Source: JAHEJA01 sp965656445 (GTDB lineage: Bacteria > Pseudomonadota > Alphaproteobacteria > Rhodobacterales > Rhodobacteraceae). Taken from it: a stretch of 22,815 nt of DNA. Position numbers and translations under genes: made by a program. Under the pieces are notes generated by a model. The model saw nothing but the letters and a program-made list of their open reading frames with translations. It was not told the origin of the DNA and did not search any database. Below are positions 16,673-22,815 of this stretch, one piece after another (the stretch's first letter is position 1; every line of letters starts with the position of its first letter). Location: contig CBFHKO010000018.1 in the NCBI GenBank assembly GCA_965656445.1, positions 1 through 22,815 of the forward strand. The letters are read 5' to 3'.

Positions 16673-17842
16673 TTATCTCCCAGCGTCTTTGTCGAAATCT
16701 TCAGTCGCGCGAAGAATGCTATTGGTGAGCGCAGTAATATCTGATCGAATGGCGACAATGCTTTCTTGGCGTCCTGCGGCAATTTCTTCGGACAGACGCA
16801 GAAGTTGAACATCGAGGGAGCGCAACCGCATGCGCGCCTCCGCATCGCTTTCGCTTGCATGTTCCATTTTTTCGAGAACCGTGATCAATTTCGCCTGACC
16901 ATCCGCAACGCGTGACAGAGCATCATTTGACGTCGCACTTGCTTCCATGCGTTGCGTGAGACGCTCCATGCTATCGGCCAATTGTGCGAGCTTGCCATCA
17001 ACTTGGGTGCGACCCACTTCGGCCTGAGCAAAGAGAACTTTCATTTGTTCCATCTGCTCAACCATATGATCAAGAACAGCCGCAACAACAGAGGTCTCCC
17101 CTTCGCTATCAGATCCTGCAAAGCTAATGCGGGTAATAGAAGATAACCATTCTTCGAGTTCACGATAAAACCGATTTTGGCCATGACCGGCAAAGAGCTC
17201 CAGCAAACCCACCACCAAAGATCCCGCCAACCCCAAGAGAGAAGACGAAAAGGCGATGCCCATGCCTTCGAGTTGGCTCTCTAGGCCACCCATAAGCCTG
17301 TTAAAGACTTCGAACCCGCTTTCCCCATCTTGTGGTGCGAGCGAGCGAATAGTTTCAACAAGGGCTGGAACAGTAGTCGCCAAGCCATAAAAGGTGCCCA
17401 AGAGGCCGAGGAAAATTAACAAGCTCACGATATAGCGCGTAATTTCGCGAGCTTCTTCGATGCGCGTCCCAACGGAATCCAAAATAGATCGCGTAGAAGA
17501 GGCGGATAGCTGCATAGAGCTGGACCGAGATCCGAGCAAATTTGCCAATGGCGCCAACAAAAGAGGTGCCTTTTTTTCACTATGCGCCCCGTTTTGCGCA
17601 AAATTTTCGATCCAGCGCGTGGAAAAAACCAACTGACCCACTTGAACGAAACAACTAATCACACCGACGGCAAACACCGAGACGATCAATCCGTTCAACC
17701 AAAGGTTAGACGTCAAAATAGGAAGCAGCTGACCCATAACCAAGAAAGCGCCAAATCCGACCAATCCGACCACGATCAACATTAACAAAATTTGTCGCAC
17801 AGGTTGGCTGAAATGTGTGACCTGTAATCGAGTTGTATCCAT
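16673..17842 (-). CDS. MotA/TolQ/ExbB-like proton channel protein
   Basis: Inner-membrane protein of 389 residues from the ATG at 17842. An in-frame ATG at 17857 adds five residues; neither start has an ideal ribosome binding site. Four membrane segments are seen: about 17-37, 48-72, 137-160 and 195-218. The third has GLLGTFYGL (146-154) and the fourth GIAFSSSLLGLAGSLVVGLLE, the channel-lining signature of the MotA/TolQ/ExbB family. A cytoplasmic tail of about 140 residues (250-389) is predicted as coiled coil. It pairs with the MotB-like gene 2 bases downstream, as stator subunits do. The long tail resembles ZorA of Zorya defence systems in layout only; no ZorC, ZorD or ZorE-like gene is near. 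Exact function unknown. Confidence 0.87.
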   Translation of the reverse strand: MDTTRLQVTHFSQPVRQILLMLIVVGLVGFGAFLVMGQLLPILTSNLWLNGLIVSVFAVGVISCFVQVGQLVFSTRWIENFAQNGAHSEKKAPLLLAPLANLLGSRSSSMQLSASSTRSILDSVGTRIEEAREITRYIVSLLIFLGLLGTFYGLATTVPALVETIRSLAPQDGESGFEVFNRLMGGLESQLEGMGIAFSSSLLGLAGSLVVGLLELFAGHGQNRFYRELEEWLSSITRISFAGSDSEGETSVVAAVLDHMVEQMEQMKVLFAQAEVGRTQVDGKLAQLADSMERLTQRMEASATSNDALSRVADGQAKLITVLEKMEHASESDAEARMRLRSLDVQLLRLSEEIAAGRQESIVAIRSDITALTNSILRATEDFDKDAGR

Positions 17843-17893
17843 GGTCCTGCACCCCATTGGTTCTTTTAGTTGAGTTATAGTAGTCTCACATTG

Positions 17894-18436
17894 TCACTGA
17901 GCCAAGCCATTATCTAGCAAGGCCTTCACTTGGTCCGATAACCATTGCAGATCGGTATCCGTTATACCCAAATGGTTCAAGTGATCGACCGTATTCCAAA
18001 GGTATTCGCTATTTGGCCCGCGACCCCCAACAGCATGGGCGATGATCTCGGCCTGCTCGCTCAGTGGAAGGTCGCCGCAATATTGATCATGATCTTCGTC
18101 AATCACATAAACAAGGGCGGGGATTTCACCGTCTTCGGTAGTCAACGTGACTGCTTTTTCGACGTAGGCGGAGGAGATCAGTTCACGTTCCCGCAAATAG
18201 GCCAATGTTTGGTCTTGATGCCCATCCCGCACTCGAAACGCCAACCCGTCACAATGAGCTTCGGCTTGTTCATCTAGGGCCAAGACCAAACCCGGGTCTT
18301 CAACAGTTCCGCGGTGATGAATTGACCGCATACAAAAACTACGGCGATATCCGTTCAATCGTGCCAATCGTGTTTGATCATACTCAAAGCCTGGATTCCA
18401 CAAAAGAGATCCATATCCAAACACCCACATATCCAT
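17894..18436 (-). CDS. ChaC-like gamma-glutamylcyclotransferase
   Basis: Cytoplasmic enzyme of 180 residues predicted to cleave gamma-glutamyl groups, in the ChaC class most likely from glutathione, giving 5-oxoproline and Cys-Gly. The N terminus WVFGYGSLLWNPGF (4-17) is the family hallmark that binds the gamma-glutamyl moiety, and E85 in RERELISSAY aligns with the catalytic Glu. The ATG at 18436 has GAGGA 8 bases before it. A GTG at 18451 overlaps that site and is less likely. It lies 51 bases before the MotA-like gene on the same strand, so co-transcription is possible but not proven. It diverges from the DUF2125 gene across 64 bases. Confidence 0.9.
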   Translation of the reverse strand: MDMWVFGYGSLLWNPGFEYDQTRLARLNGYRRSFCMRSIHHRGTVEDPGLVLALDEQAEAHCDGLAFRVRDGHQDQTLAYLRERELISSAYVEKAVTLTTEDGEIPALVYVIDEDHDQYCGDLPLSEQAEIIAHAVGGRGPNSEYLWNTVDHLNHLGITDTDLQWLSDQVKALLDNGLAQ

Positions 18437-18500
18437 CGCTCTGGTCCTCACGCTTTTGACCCTGTAAACACGATTTCAAACGAAATCAAAAGAGGCAGTT

Positions 18501-19226
18501 ATGCTACGTATTATTTTACCTTTTTCTGCGGCTCTGATGCTGGGCTGGTTTGGATACTGGTTCTGGGGGGCTAAGGACAATAAAGCCGCTGTTGAGGCAT
18601 ATCTTCTCTCTCAGCCTCATTGGTCTGTGACCTACACCACGTCAGAGCAACGCGGTTTCCCAAATCGGTATGATGTCACGTTAACGGATGTTATGATTAC
18701 CTCAAAAGACGGCAACGTGAGCCTGAATTTTCCCAAGCTTCAAATCATGCGATTGATGTACAAGACCAATCATTGGATTGTTGGCTTTCCGCAAACCCTC
18801 AGCATCACGGGCCCTTTTGGAACTGCAACGGCATCGCATAGCAAAGCAATTGCCTCCGTTGTTCTTGACGACCAACGTGTAAAGCTGGCCGTCGAGATAC
18901 GTGATTTTGAATTTTTACTAGGTCAAAGCTACACGTCCCCAAGTGTGATCCTCTCAGCAGCATTCAATTCAACTGACCAAGTTTTGGGGGCTCGTATCCT
19001 CAATAAAAAGGGGGAAGAGCTTCGCCTAACCTCATCAGGTCCGACTGAACTCGATCACGATTTACCAAGACTTCCAATTCAAACTCCGATCAAAGGTCAA
19101 GCCGCTGTCTTCACAGAAGGCGACCTCATACGCGACTATGCCTTTCCCAATCTGACCGTTCCATTAAGTCTGTCAGAGACGGACGGTGCCTGTCGAAGTA
19201 CAGGCGAAATTTGGGGTGCTTGCTAG
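18501..19226 (+). CDS. DUF2125 family protein, membrane-anchored or exported
   Basis: Protein of 241 residues with an N-terminal hydrophobic segment (about 4-22, LPFSAALMLGWFGYWFW) that acts as signal anchor or signal peptide. It is followed by a beta-rich region with repeated phrases such as RGFPNRYDVTLTDV and NHWIVGFPQTLSITGPFG, which is the look of the DUF2125 family in alphaproteobacteria. No enzymatic motif is visible. AGAGG lies 5 bases before the ATG. The C terminus ends in two cysteines (CRSTGEIWGAC), perhaps a disulfide. Function unknown; the family looks like an envelope protein. A hairpin, better suited as a - strand terminator, starts about 10 bases after its stop. Confidence 0.78.
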   Translation: MLRIILPFSAALMLGWFGYWFWGAKDNKAAVEAYLLSQPHWSVTYTTSEQRGFPNRYDVTLTDVMITSKDGNVSLNFPKLQIMRLMYKTNHWIVGFPQTLSITGPFGTATASHSKAIASVVLDDQRVKLAVEIRDFEFLLGQSYTSPSVILSAAFNSTDQVLGARILNKKGEELRLTSSGPTELDHDLPRLPIQTPIKGQAAVFTEGDLIRDYAFPNLTVPLSLSETDGACRSTGEIWGAC

Positions 19227-19235
19227 ACCGAAAAA

Positions 19236-19267
19236 CAAACAAGACGCCCTTTTGGGGCGCCTTGTTG
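19236..19267 (-). terminator. Rho-independent terminator reading on the - strand
   Basis: On the - strand AACAAGGCGCCC pairs with GGGCGTCTTGTT (12 bp including one G-U) around a 5-base loop, followed by TGTTTTT. On the + strand the same pair is an A-C mismatch and the bases after it are GAAAA, so it is a poor terminator for the DUF2125 gene. It should end the candidate small RNA or the uvrC message, whose stop lies about 240 bases upstream. Confidence 0.7.
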
Positions 19268-19290
19268 AAAAAGCTTTCGCTCATCCTGTT

Positions 19291-19331
19291 GGCTCTGTTG
19301 AGCAAAAAATGTTGCCGTAAGGAACAAAGCC
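19291..19331 (-). repeat. Imperfect inverted repeat forming the internal hairpin of the candidate RNA
   Basis: GGCTCTGTT at 19291-19299 and AACAAAGCC at 19323-19331 pair over 9 bp with one mismatch on the + strand. On the - strand RNA that mismatch is a G-U pair. The sequence GGCTCTGTTG also recalls the ends of some insertion sequences, but no matching second end is present. Confidence 0.4.
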
Positions 19332-19359
19332 AGAAACGTGAGTAGGTATTAATGACCCC

Positions 19360-19387
19360 ACCATACGGCAAGTTCTCACCGTGTCAA
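19360..19387 (-). promoter_or_regulatory. Candidate promoter for the small RNA
   Basis: On the - strand a perfect TTGACA (19387-19382) is followed after 16 bases by TATGGT (19365-19360). An AT-rich hairpin (ATACT, AAAA, AGTAT at 19389-19402) lies immediately before the -35 and may be an operator or a weak end for uvrC transcripts. The -10 matches consensus at four of six positions. Confidence 0.4.
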
Positions 19388-19508
19388 AATACTAAAAAGT
19401 ATCAGAATAAATTTTCCTATAACGGTGCAGTTTCAAACAAAAAATTACTCTAACAGGAAGAGGCATTTTTCACCCCCATACGAATGGACTATGGGAAATA
19501 GCTTATTC

Positions 19509-21356
19509 TCAGCCCTTTTCATGGAAGTGATCATAGATTTTTTCTGCTAAGGCGTCAGATACGCCGTCCACCGCTTTTAGATCCGCTAGCGCCGCGCGAC
19601 TAACCGCTTTGGCAGACCCAAAATGCGCCAACAACGCCCGTTTACGCGATGCACCGACGCCCGAAATATCATCAAGTGGATTAGCGCTCATGGATTTGGC
19701 CCGTTTTGCGCGGTGGGTTCCAATGGCAAAACGGTGCGCTTCGTCCCGCATCCGCTGAACAAAGTAAAGTACGGGGTCATTACGCTGTAACGCAAACACG
19801 GGTCTACCTTTGACATAGAATTCTTCTTTGCCATGATCGCGATCAACACCCTTGGCAACGCCAACCATGGGAATGTCTTCTACACCATATTCAGCCATGA
19901 TTTCCGCCACAGCAGAGACCTGCCCTGCACCGCCATCAATCAACAAGAGATCCGGCCAATTGCCTTGTGATCGGTCTGGGTCTTCGCTTAAGAGGCGTTT
20001 AAACCGACGGGTCAGGACCTCTTTCATCATACCGAAATCGTCGCCAGGGGTGAGGTCTTCGCCTTTGATGTTAAACTTGCGATATTGGTTTTTCATGAAC
20101 CCGTCAGGTCCCGCAACAATCATACCGCCGACCGCATTTGTTCCTTGGATGTGTGAGTTATCATAGACTTCGATCCGACTTGGAGGCCCCTCTAGTCCAA
20201 AGACCTCAGCAAGCCCCTTGAGCAATTTGTTTTGCGTCGCACTCTCAGACATTTTGCGCGCCAAGCTTTCTTTGGCATTGCGCAGGGCCCCAGATATGAG
20301 ATCAAGCTTTTCACCGCGCTGTGGCACGACCAGTTCAACTTTTCGTCCTAATTTTTCGCTCAGCAAATCGATCATCAAATCCCGATCATCAATATCATGC
20401 GAGAGGATCAATTGTTTGGGGGGCTCTTTCGTGTCGTAAAACTGCCCTATGAAGGCTTCCATGATTTCCGAATGGCTCATGTCTTCGCTCACTCTGGGGT
20501 AAAAATCCCTATTTCCCCAGTTTTGGTTTCCTCGGATAAAGAAAACCTGCACGCAGGCTTGGCCATGATGTAAATGCAGCCCAATGATGTCGGCTTCTGG
20601 AACGGTTCGTGGATTGATCCCTTGGGTCGTTTGAACCTGGGTCATGGCCCGAATGCGATCACGCAAGGAGGCTGCGCGTTCAAACTCCATTGCTTCAGAC
20701 GCCTGCATCATCTCAGTCGCCATTTTCTCTTGGATTTCGCTAGAGCGGCCTGACAAAAACCGCTGAGCATCTTTGACGGATACGGCATAATCTTGTTGCG
20801 AAATTTTCCCCACACAGGGGGCCGTGCAACGCTTTATCTGATATTGCAGGCAAGGTCGCGTTCGACTTTCAAAAATATTGTCCGTACAATTTCGCAGCAT
20901 AAAGATCCGCTGCAACTGAGCCAAGCTGTGATTGACGGCCCCCGCACTTGCAAAAGGCCCATAGTACGCACCCTTTTCTTTTCGCGCGCCTCGATGCTTT
21001 TTGATCTGAGGGAAATCATGTTCCGTGGTGACCAAGATATTTGGAAAGGATTTATCATCGCGCAAAAGCACGTTGTAACGCGGCTTGAGCTGTTTAATCA
21101 GGTTCTGTTCGAGCAAGAGCGCTTCGGTCTCTGTTGAGGTCGTCAGAAACATCATAGACGCTGTTTCAGATATCATTCGCTCAATACGCGCTGAATGCCC
21201 GCCCTGCCGTGCATAATTAGACACCCGTGCGCGCAGGTCCCGCGCTTTGCCCACATAAAGCACCTGAGACTGATCATTCAGCATCCGATAAACGCCTGGA
21301 GATTGATCCAGCGTTTTTAGATACTTTTGAATGATTTTATATCCAGACATCGACAT
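19509..21356 (-). CDS. uvrC: Excinuclease ABC subunit C
   Basis: Nuclease of nucleotide excision repair that makes both incisions around a lesion after UvrAB damage recognition. The protein has 615 residues, full length. Domains in order: GIY-YIG-type nuclease (GVYRM 21-25, YVGKA 34-38) for the 3' cut; a cysteine cluster near CLQYQIKRCTAPCVG; a UVR motif that binds UvrB (about 200-240, AMEFERAASLRDRI); an RNase H-like C-terminal nuclease with VYDNSHIQG and LLIDGGAGQ for the 5' cut; and tandem helix-hairpin-helix motifs at the end. The start is ATG 21356 or the ATG two codons later; no strong ribosome binding site is visible. No LexA-type repeat was found upstream by eye. Confidence 0.97.
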   Translation of the reverse strand: MSMSGYKIIQKYLKTLDQSPGVYRMLNDQSQVLYVGKARDLRARVSNYARQGGHSARIERMISETASMMFLTTSTETEALLLEQNLIKQLKPRYNVLLRDDKSFPNILVTTEHDFPQIKKHRGARKEKGAYYGPFASAGAVNHSLAQLQRIFMLRNCTDNIFESRTRPCLQYQIKRCTAPCVGKISQQDYAVSVKDAQRFLSGRSSEIQEKMATEMMQASEAMEFERAASLRDRIRAMTQVQTTQGINPRTVPEADIIGLHLHHGQACVQVFFIRGNQNWGNRDFYPRVSEDMSHSEIMEAFIGQFYDTKEPPKQLILSHDIDDRDLMIDLLSEKLGRKVELVVPQRGEKLDLISGALRNAKESLARKMSESATQNKLLKGLAEVFGLEGPPSRIEVYDNSHIQGTNAVGGMIVAGPDGFMKNQYRKFNIKGEDLTPGDDFGMMKEVLTRRFKRLLSEDPDRSQGNWPDLLLIDGGAGQVSAVAEIMAEYGVEDIPMVGVAKGVDRDHGKEEFYVKGRPVFALQRNDPVLYFVQRMRDEAHRFAIGTHRAKRAKSMSANPLDDISGVGASRKRALLAHFGSAKAVSRAALADLKAVDGVSDALAEKIYDHFHEKG

Positions 21357-21679
21357 ATACTTACTTTGGTCTTTCTATTCTCAACAATCTTTATGATTCT
21401 TGACCTGCCTGCAATGATACACCGATATACGCAAGCCTAAACCTTTCCACGGTATCTGTGGATAACTTTGGGTGTAACTTCGTGAAACACCAATTTTTTC
21501 GTTGTTTTTAGCCTACTTCTTCGGTTTGCACAAAAAATAGGCAAAATTTTAAGTTGTTGTAATTAAACGGAAAAATTTTATTTGTTAGCACAAACATATG
21601 ATTTCTTTACGTTTTTGTAACAACTGAGTGTCAGTTTTCCGTCAAAGTGCACAACTTTCGCTGAACCCACCGTCAAAGC
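21357..21679. other. AT-rich intergenic region upstream of uvrC
   Basis: This 323-base stretch has no coding frame I can support. It must contain the uvrC promoter, but I cannot fix it. It holds one perfect DnaA box (21457-21465), a 5-bp hairpin with a following T6 run on the + strand (21471-21499), a 7-base inverted repeat AGTTGTT/AACAACT (21552-21558, 21619-21625), and a direct repeat CCGTCAAAG at 21639-21647 and 21670-21678. It is clearly more AT-rich than its neighbours. Confidence 0.5.
21457..21465 (-). promoter_or_regulatory. Perfect DnaA box upstream of uvrC
   Basis: The - strand reads TTATCCACA, the strict consensus for DnaA binding, about 100 bases before the uvrC start in an AT-rich gap. 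A single 9-mer may arise by chance, and no second good box is near, so an origin is unlikely. Regulation of uvrC by DnaA or titration of DnaA is possible. Confidence 0.4.
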
Positions 21680-22456
21680 CTACTCAACACCCAAGACATC
21701 TGGTGTTTCCCAACCCAAATGTTGACCACCATCAATGCACAATAATTGCCCTGTCACCGCAGGCGCATCTAGGAAATAACCGAGAGCCGCCGTTATGTCC
21801 GAAGGATTAGAGCCACGCTGTAAAACCGTGTTTTCACGCTGATTTTTGAAATGCTCCGAGCTTTGACGAGATCCAATTAATGTCGGACCCGGTCCAATCG
21901 CATTCACCCTAATATGAGGTGCAAGGCCACGCGCGGAGGTTTGGGTAAATGCCCACAAGCCCATCTTAGCAATTGTGTAGCTCATAAACTCTGGCGTTAA
22001 CTTCCGGACACGCTGATCGACCATATTCACGACCAACCCCTGAGCAATCGGTTCATCCGCCTCGTCAAGTGTTGCATCTGGGCATTGGGCGGCAAATTTT
22101 TGTGTCAACACAACAGGTGCGCGCAGGTTGCTTTCGATATGGCGATCCCAGCTGTCTCTGGTGCCAGTTTCGATATTATCATACTCAAAAATAGACGCAT
22201 TGTTGATCAAGCACGTTAATGGTCCACCCAGAGCATCACTGGCTTGATCCACCAAGGTTTCAACTTCGCTCTCAATCAAGAGATCCGCACGAAGCGCAAC
22301 TGCCTTGCGTCCCATAGATTGAATATCACGAACGGTCGCATTTGCATCCTCCGCTGAGGAGGCATAATTAACAGCCACATCGTATCCGCGTTTTGCCAAA
22401 TACACAGCCATTTCACGACCAAGTCGTTTGGCCCCACCTGTTACCAATGCGCGCAT
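21680..22456 (-). CDS. SDR family oxidoreductase, pteridine reductase (PTR1/FolM)-like
   Basis: NAD(P)H-dependent reductase of 258 residues with a Rossmann fold. The cofactor motif TGGAKRLGR (6-14) has the Lys-Arg typical of pteridine reductases and NADPH preference, and NNAS is at 85-88. In place of the usual catalytic Ser it has NMVD at 144-147, with Y160 and K164. The Asp-13-Tyr-4-Lys spacing is that of PTR1 (D181, Y194, K198 in Leishmania). I infer reduction of a pterin or dihydropterin. AGGTG lies before the ATG, and the exchanger gene ends 15 bases upstream, so the two are probably one operon. Confidence 0.85.
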   Translation of the reverse strand: MRALVTGGAKRLGREMAVYLAKRGYDVAVNYASSAEDANATVRDIQSMGRKAVALRADLLIESEVETLVDQASDALGGPLTCLINNASIFEYDNIETGTRDSWDRHIESNLRAPVVLTQKFAAQCPDATLDEADEPIAQGLVVNMVDQRVRKLTPEFMSYTIAKMGLWAFTQTSARGLAPHIRVNAIGPGPTLIGSRQSSEHFKNQRENTVLQRGSNPSDITAALGYFLDAPAVTGQLLCIDGGQHLGWETPDVLGVE

Positions 22457-22471
22457 ATTTCACCTATGTTG

Positions 22472-22815
22472 TTAAGAGATCACTACCAACACATAGGCTA
22501 TATAACTGGCAGTCAAGACCACGCCCCACAACCTCGTGATATTCCACCGTAAGACGACAAAAGGAAATAGCAACGCAGACGCCCCCAGCATGATCCACAA
22601 ATCAAACGACAGAAAGCTCTGCGCAACAGGAATTGTGCCAATCAAGGATGTCACTCCGATAATCGCAAGAAGGTTGAACATGTTCGAGCCGATCACATTC
22701 CCCAAGGCCACATCTGCTTGTTTGCGTATGGCCGCCATTACCGTTGTTGCAAGCTCAGGAAGCGATGTGCCAATGGCAACTAAGGTCAGCCCGATCACTG
22801 TTTCGCTCACACCAT
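22472..22815 (-). CDS. Calcium/sodium antiporter (CaCA family), 3' part only
   Basis: C-terminal part (114 codons) of an inner-membrane cation exchanger; the 5' part lies beyond the window. GTSLPELATTVMAAIRKQ followed by ALGNVIGSNMFNLLAIIG is the second alpha repeat of YrbG-type Na+/Ca2+ exchangers, carrying the ion-binding Glu and the GNVIGSN loop. Three more hydrophobic segments follow to the C terminus. The GTG at 22810 is inside the gene, because the residues before and after it continue the conserved GVSETVIGLTLVAIGTSLPE block. It is probably co-transcribed with the SDR gene 15 bases downstream. Confidence 0.93.
   Translation of the reverse strand, partial: GVSETVIGLTLVAIGTSLPELATTVMAAIRKQADVALGNVIGSNMFNLLAIIGVTSLIGTIPVAQSFLSFDLWIMLGASALLFPFVVLRWNITRLWGVVLTASYIAYVLVVIS

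Larger units (their letters stand above)
19229..19353 (-). ncRNA. Candidate small RNA downstream of uvrC
   Basis: A - strand transcript of about 125 bases is suggested by three independent signs: a TTGACA -35 with TATGGT at 16-base spacing just upstream, an internal 9-bp hairpin (19331-19323 with 19299-19291), and a strong terminator at its 3' end. In both hairpins the only mismatch on the + strand (C-A or A-C) becomes a G-U pair on the - strand, so the - strand is the one that folds best. It might instead be the processed 3' UTR of uvrC. I do not recognise the RNA family. Confidence 0.45.

Noticed and set aside
14514..17842. Zorya anti-phage defence system
   Set aside because: The pair shares the ZorA/ZorB plan (channel protein with coiled tail plus MotB-like partner), but no ZorC, ZorD helicase or ZorE nuclease lies nearby, the long coil is in the MotB-like partner, and all surrounding genes are housekeeping.
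19291..19331. Insertion sequence end (GGCTCTGTTG resembles some IS6 or IS5 termini)
   Set aside because: No transposase remnant, no second end and no target duplication can be seen. The inverted repeat is better explained as an RNA hairpin.
19475..19495. uvrC terminator (CCCATA/TATGGG, 14 bases after the stop)
   Set aside because: The 6-bp stem has a 9-base loop and is followed by GGTGAAAAATG, with no U tract.
21471..21499. Terminator on the + strand (5-bp GGTGT/ACACC stem and T6)
   Set aside because: No + strand gene ends here, the stem is short and the loop is 11 bases; the surrounding DNA is AT-rich, so a T run is expected.
21549..21566. CtrA-type site (TTAA repeated)
   Set aside because: The two TTAA are separated by 10 bases, not the 7 required by the CtrA consensus.
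21357..21679. Replication origin
   Set aside because: Only one perfect DnaA box is present, and neither dnaA nor other usual origin neighbours are in the window.

Overview
The window looks like chromosomal core DNA of an alphaproteobacterium, most likely a member of Rhodobacterales (Roseobacter group) with a fairly low GC content (about half by eye). The reasons are an atpHAGDC cluster without the F0 genes, a leuS-lptE-holA operon, a methyltransferase divergent from gloB, a DUF2125 protein next to a ChaC-type cyclotransferase, a MotA/ExbB-like plus OmpA-like pair, and a calcium/sodium exchanger, pteridine-reductase-like SDR, uvrC order. These assignments come from family motifs read by eye; no database was searched.

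Layout. 1-208 is leader DNA with no recognised gene. 209-4261 (+) is a tightly overlapping operon: leuS (leucyl-tRNA synthetase), lptE (LPS-assembly lipoprotein), holA (DNA polymerase III delta). A bidirectional terminator (4281-4310) separates it from the convergent ATP synthase F1 operon atpH-atpA-atpG-atpD-atpC (9189 down to 4327, - strand), which has a structured leader of about 280 bases. 9470-10228 (-) is a SAM-methyltransferase-like protein, divergent from gloB (10291-11058, +). clpA (11209-13542, +) is preceded by a possible heat-shock-type promoter, and its stop overlaps the TTG start of a secreted M23 peptidase (13539-14513). That gene abuts, tail to tail and with no spacer, a - strand group: ChaC-like cyclotransferase (18436-17894), MotA/TolQ/ExbB-like membrane protein (17842-16673), and a 718-residue MotB-like protein with a giant coiled coil and an OmpA domain (16670-14514). 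A DUF2125 protein (18501-19226, +) diverges from this group. uvrC (21356-19509, -) follows a 323-base AT-rich gap holding a perfect DnaA box. An SDR (22456-21680) and the 3' part of a cation exchanger (partial at the window edge) end the window.

Functionally most of this is housekeeping: translation, replication, LPS assembly, energy conversion, proteolysis, glutathione chemistry and nucleotide excision repair. The two items most worth a second look are (1) the two-gene, proton-channel-like envelope machine at 14514-17842, which lies end to end with a peptidoglycan hydrolase-like gene, and (2) a possible small RNA on the - strand at about 19229-19353. The RNA candidate has a TTGACA promoter and a strong terminator, and it contains two hairpins whose single mismatch becomes a G-U pair only on that strand.
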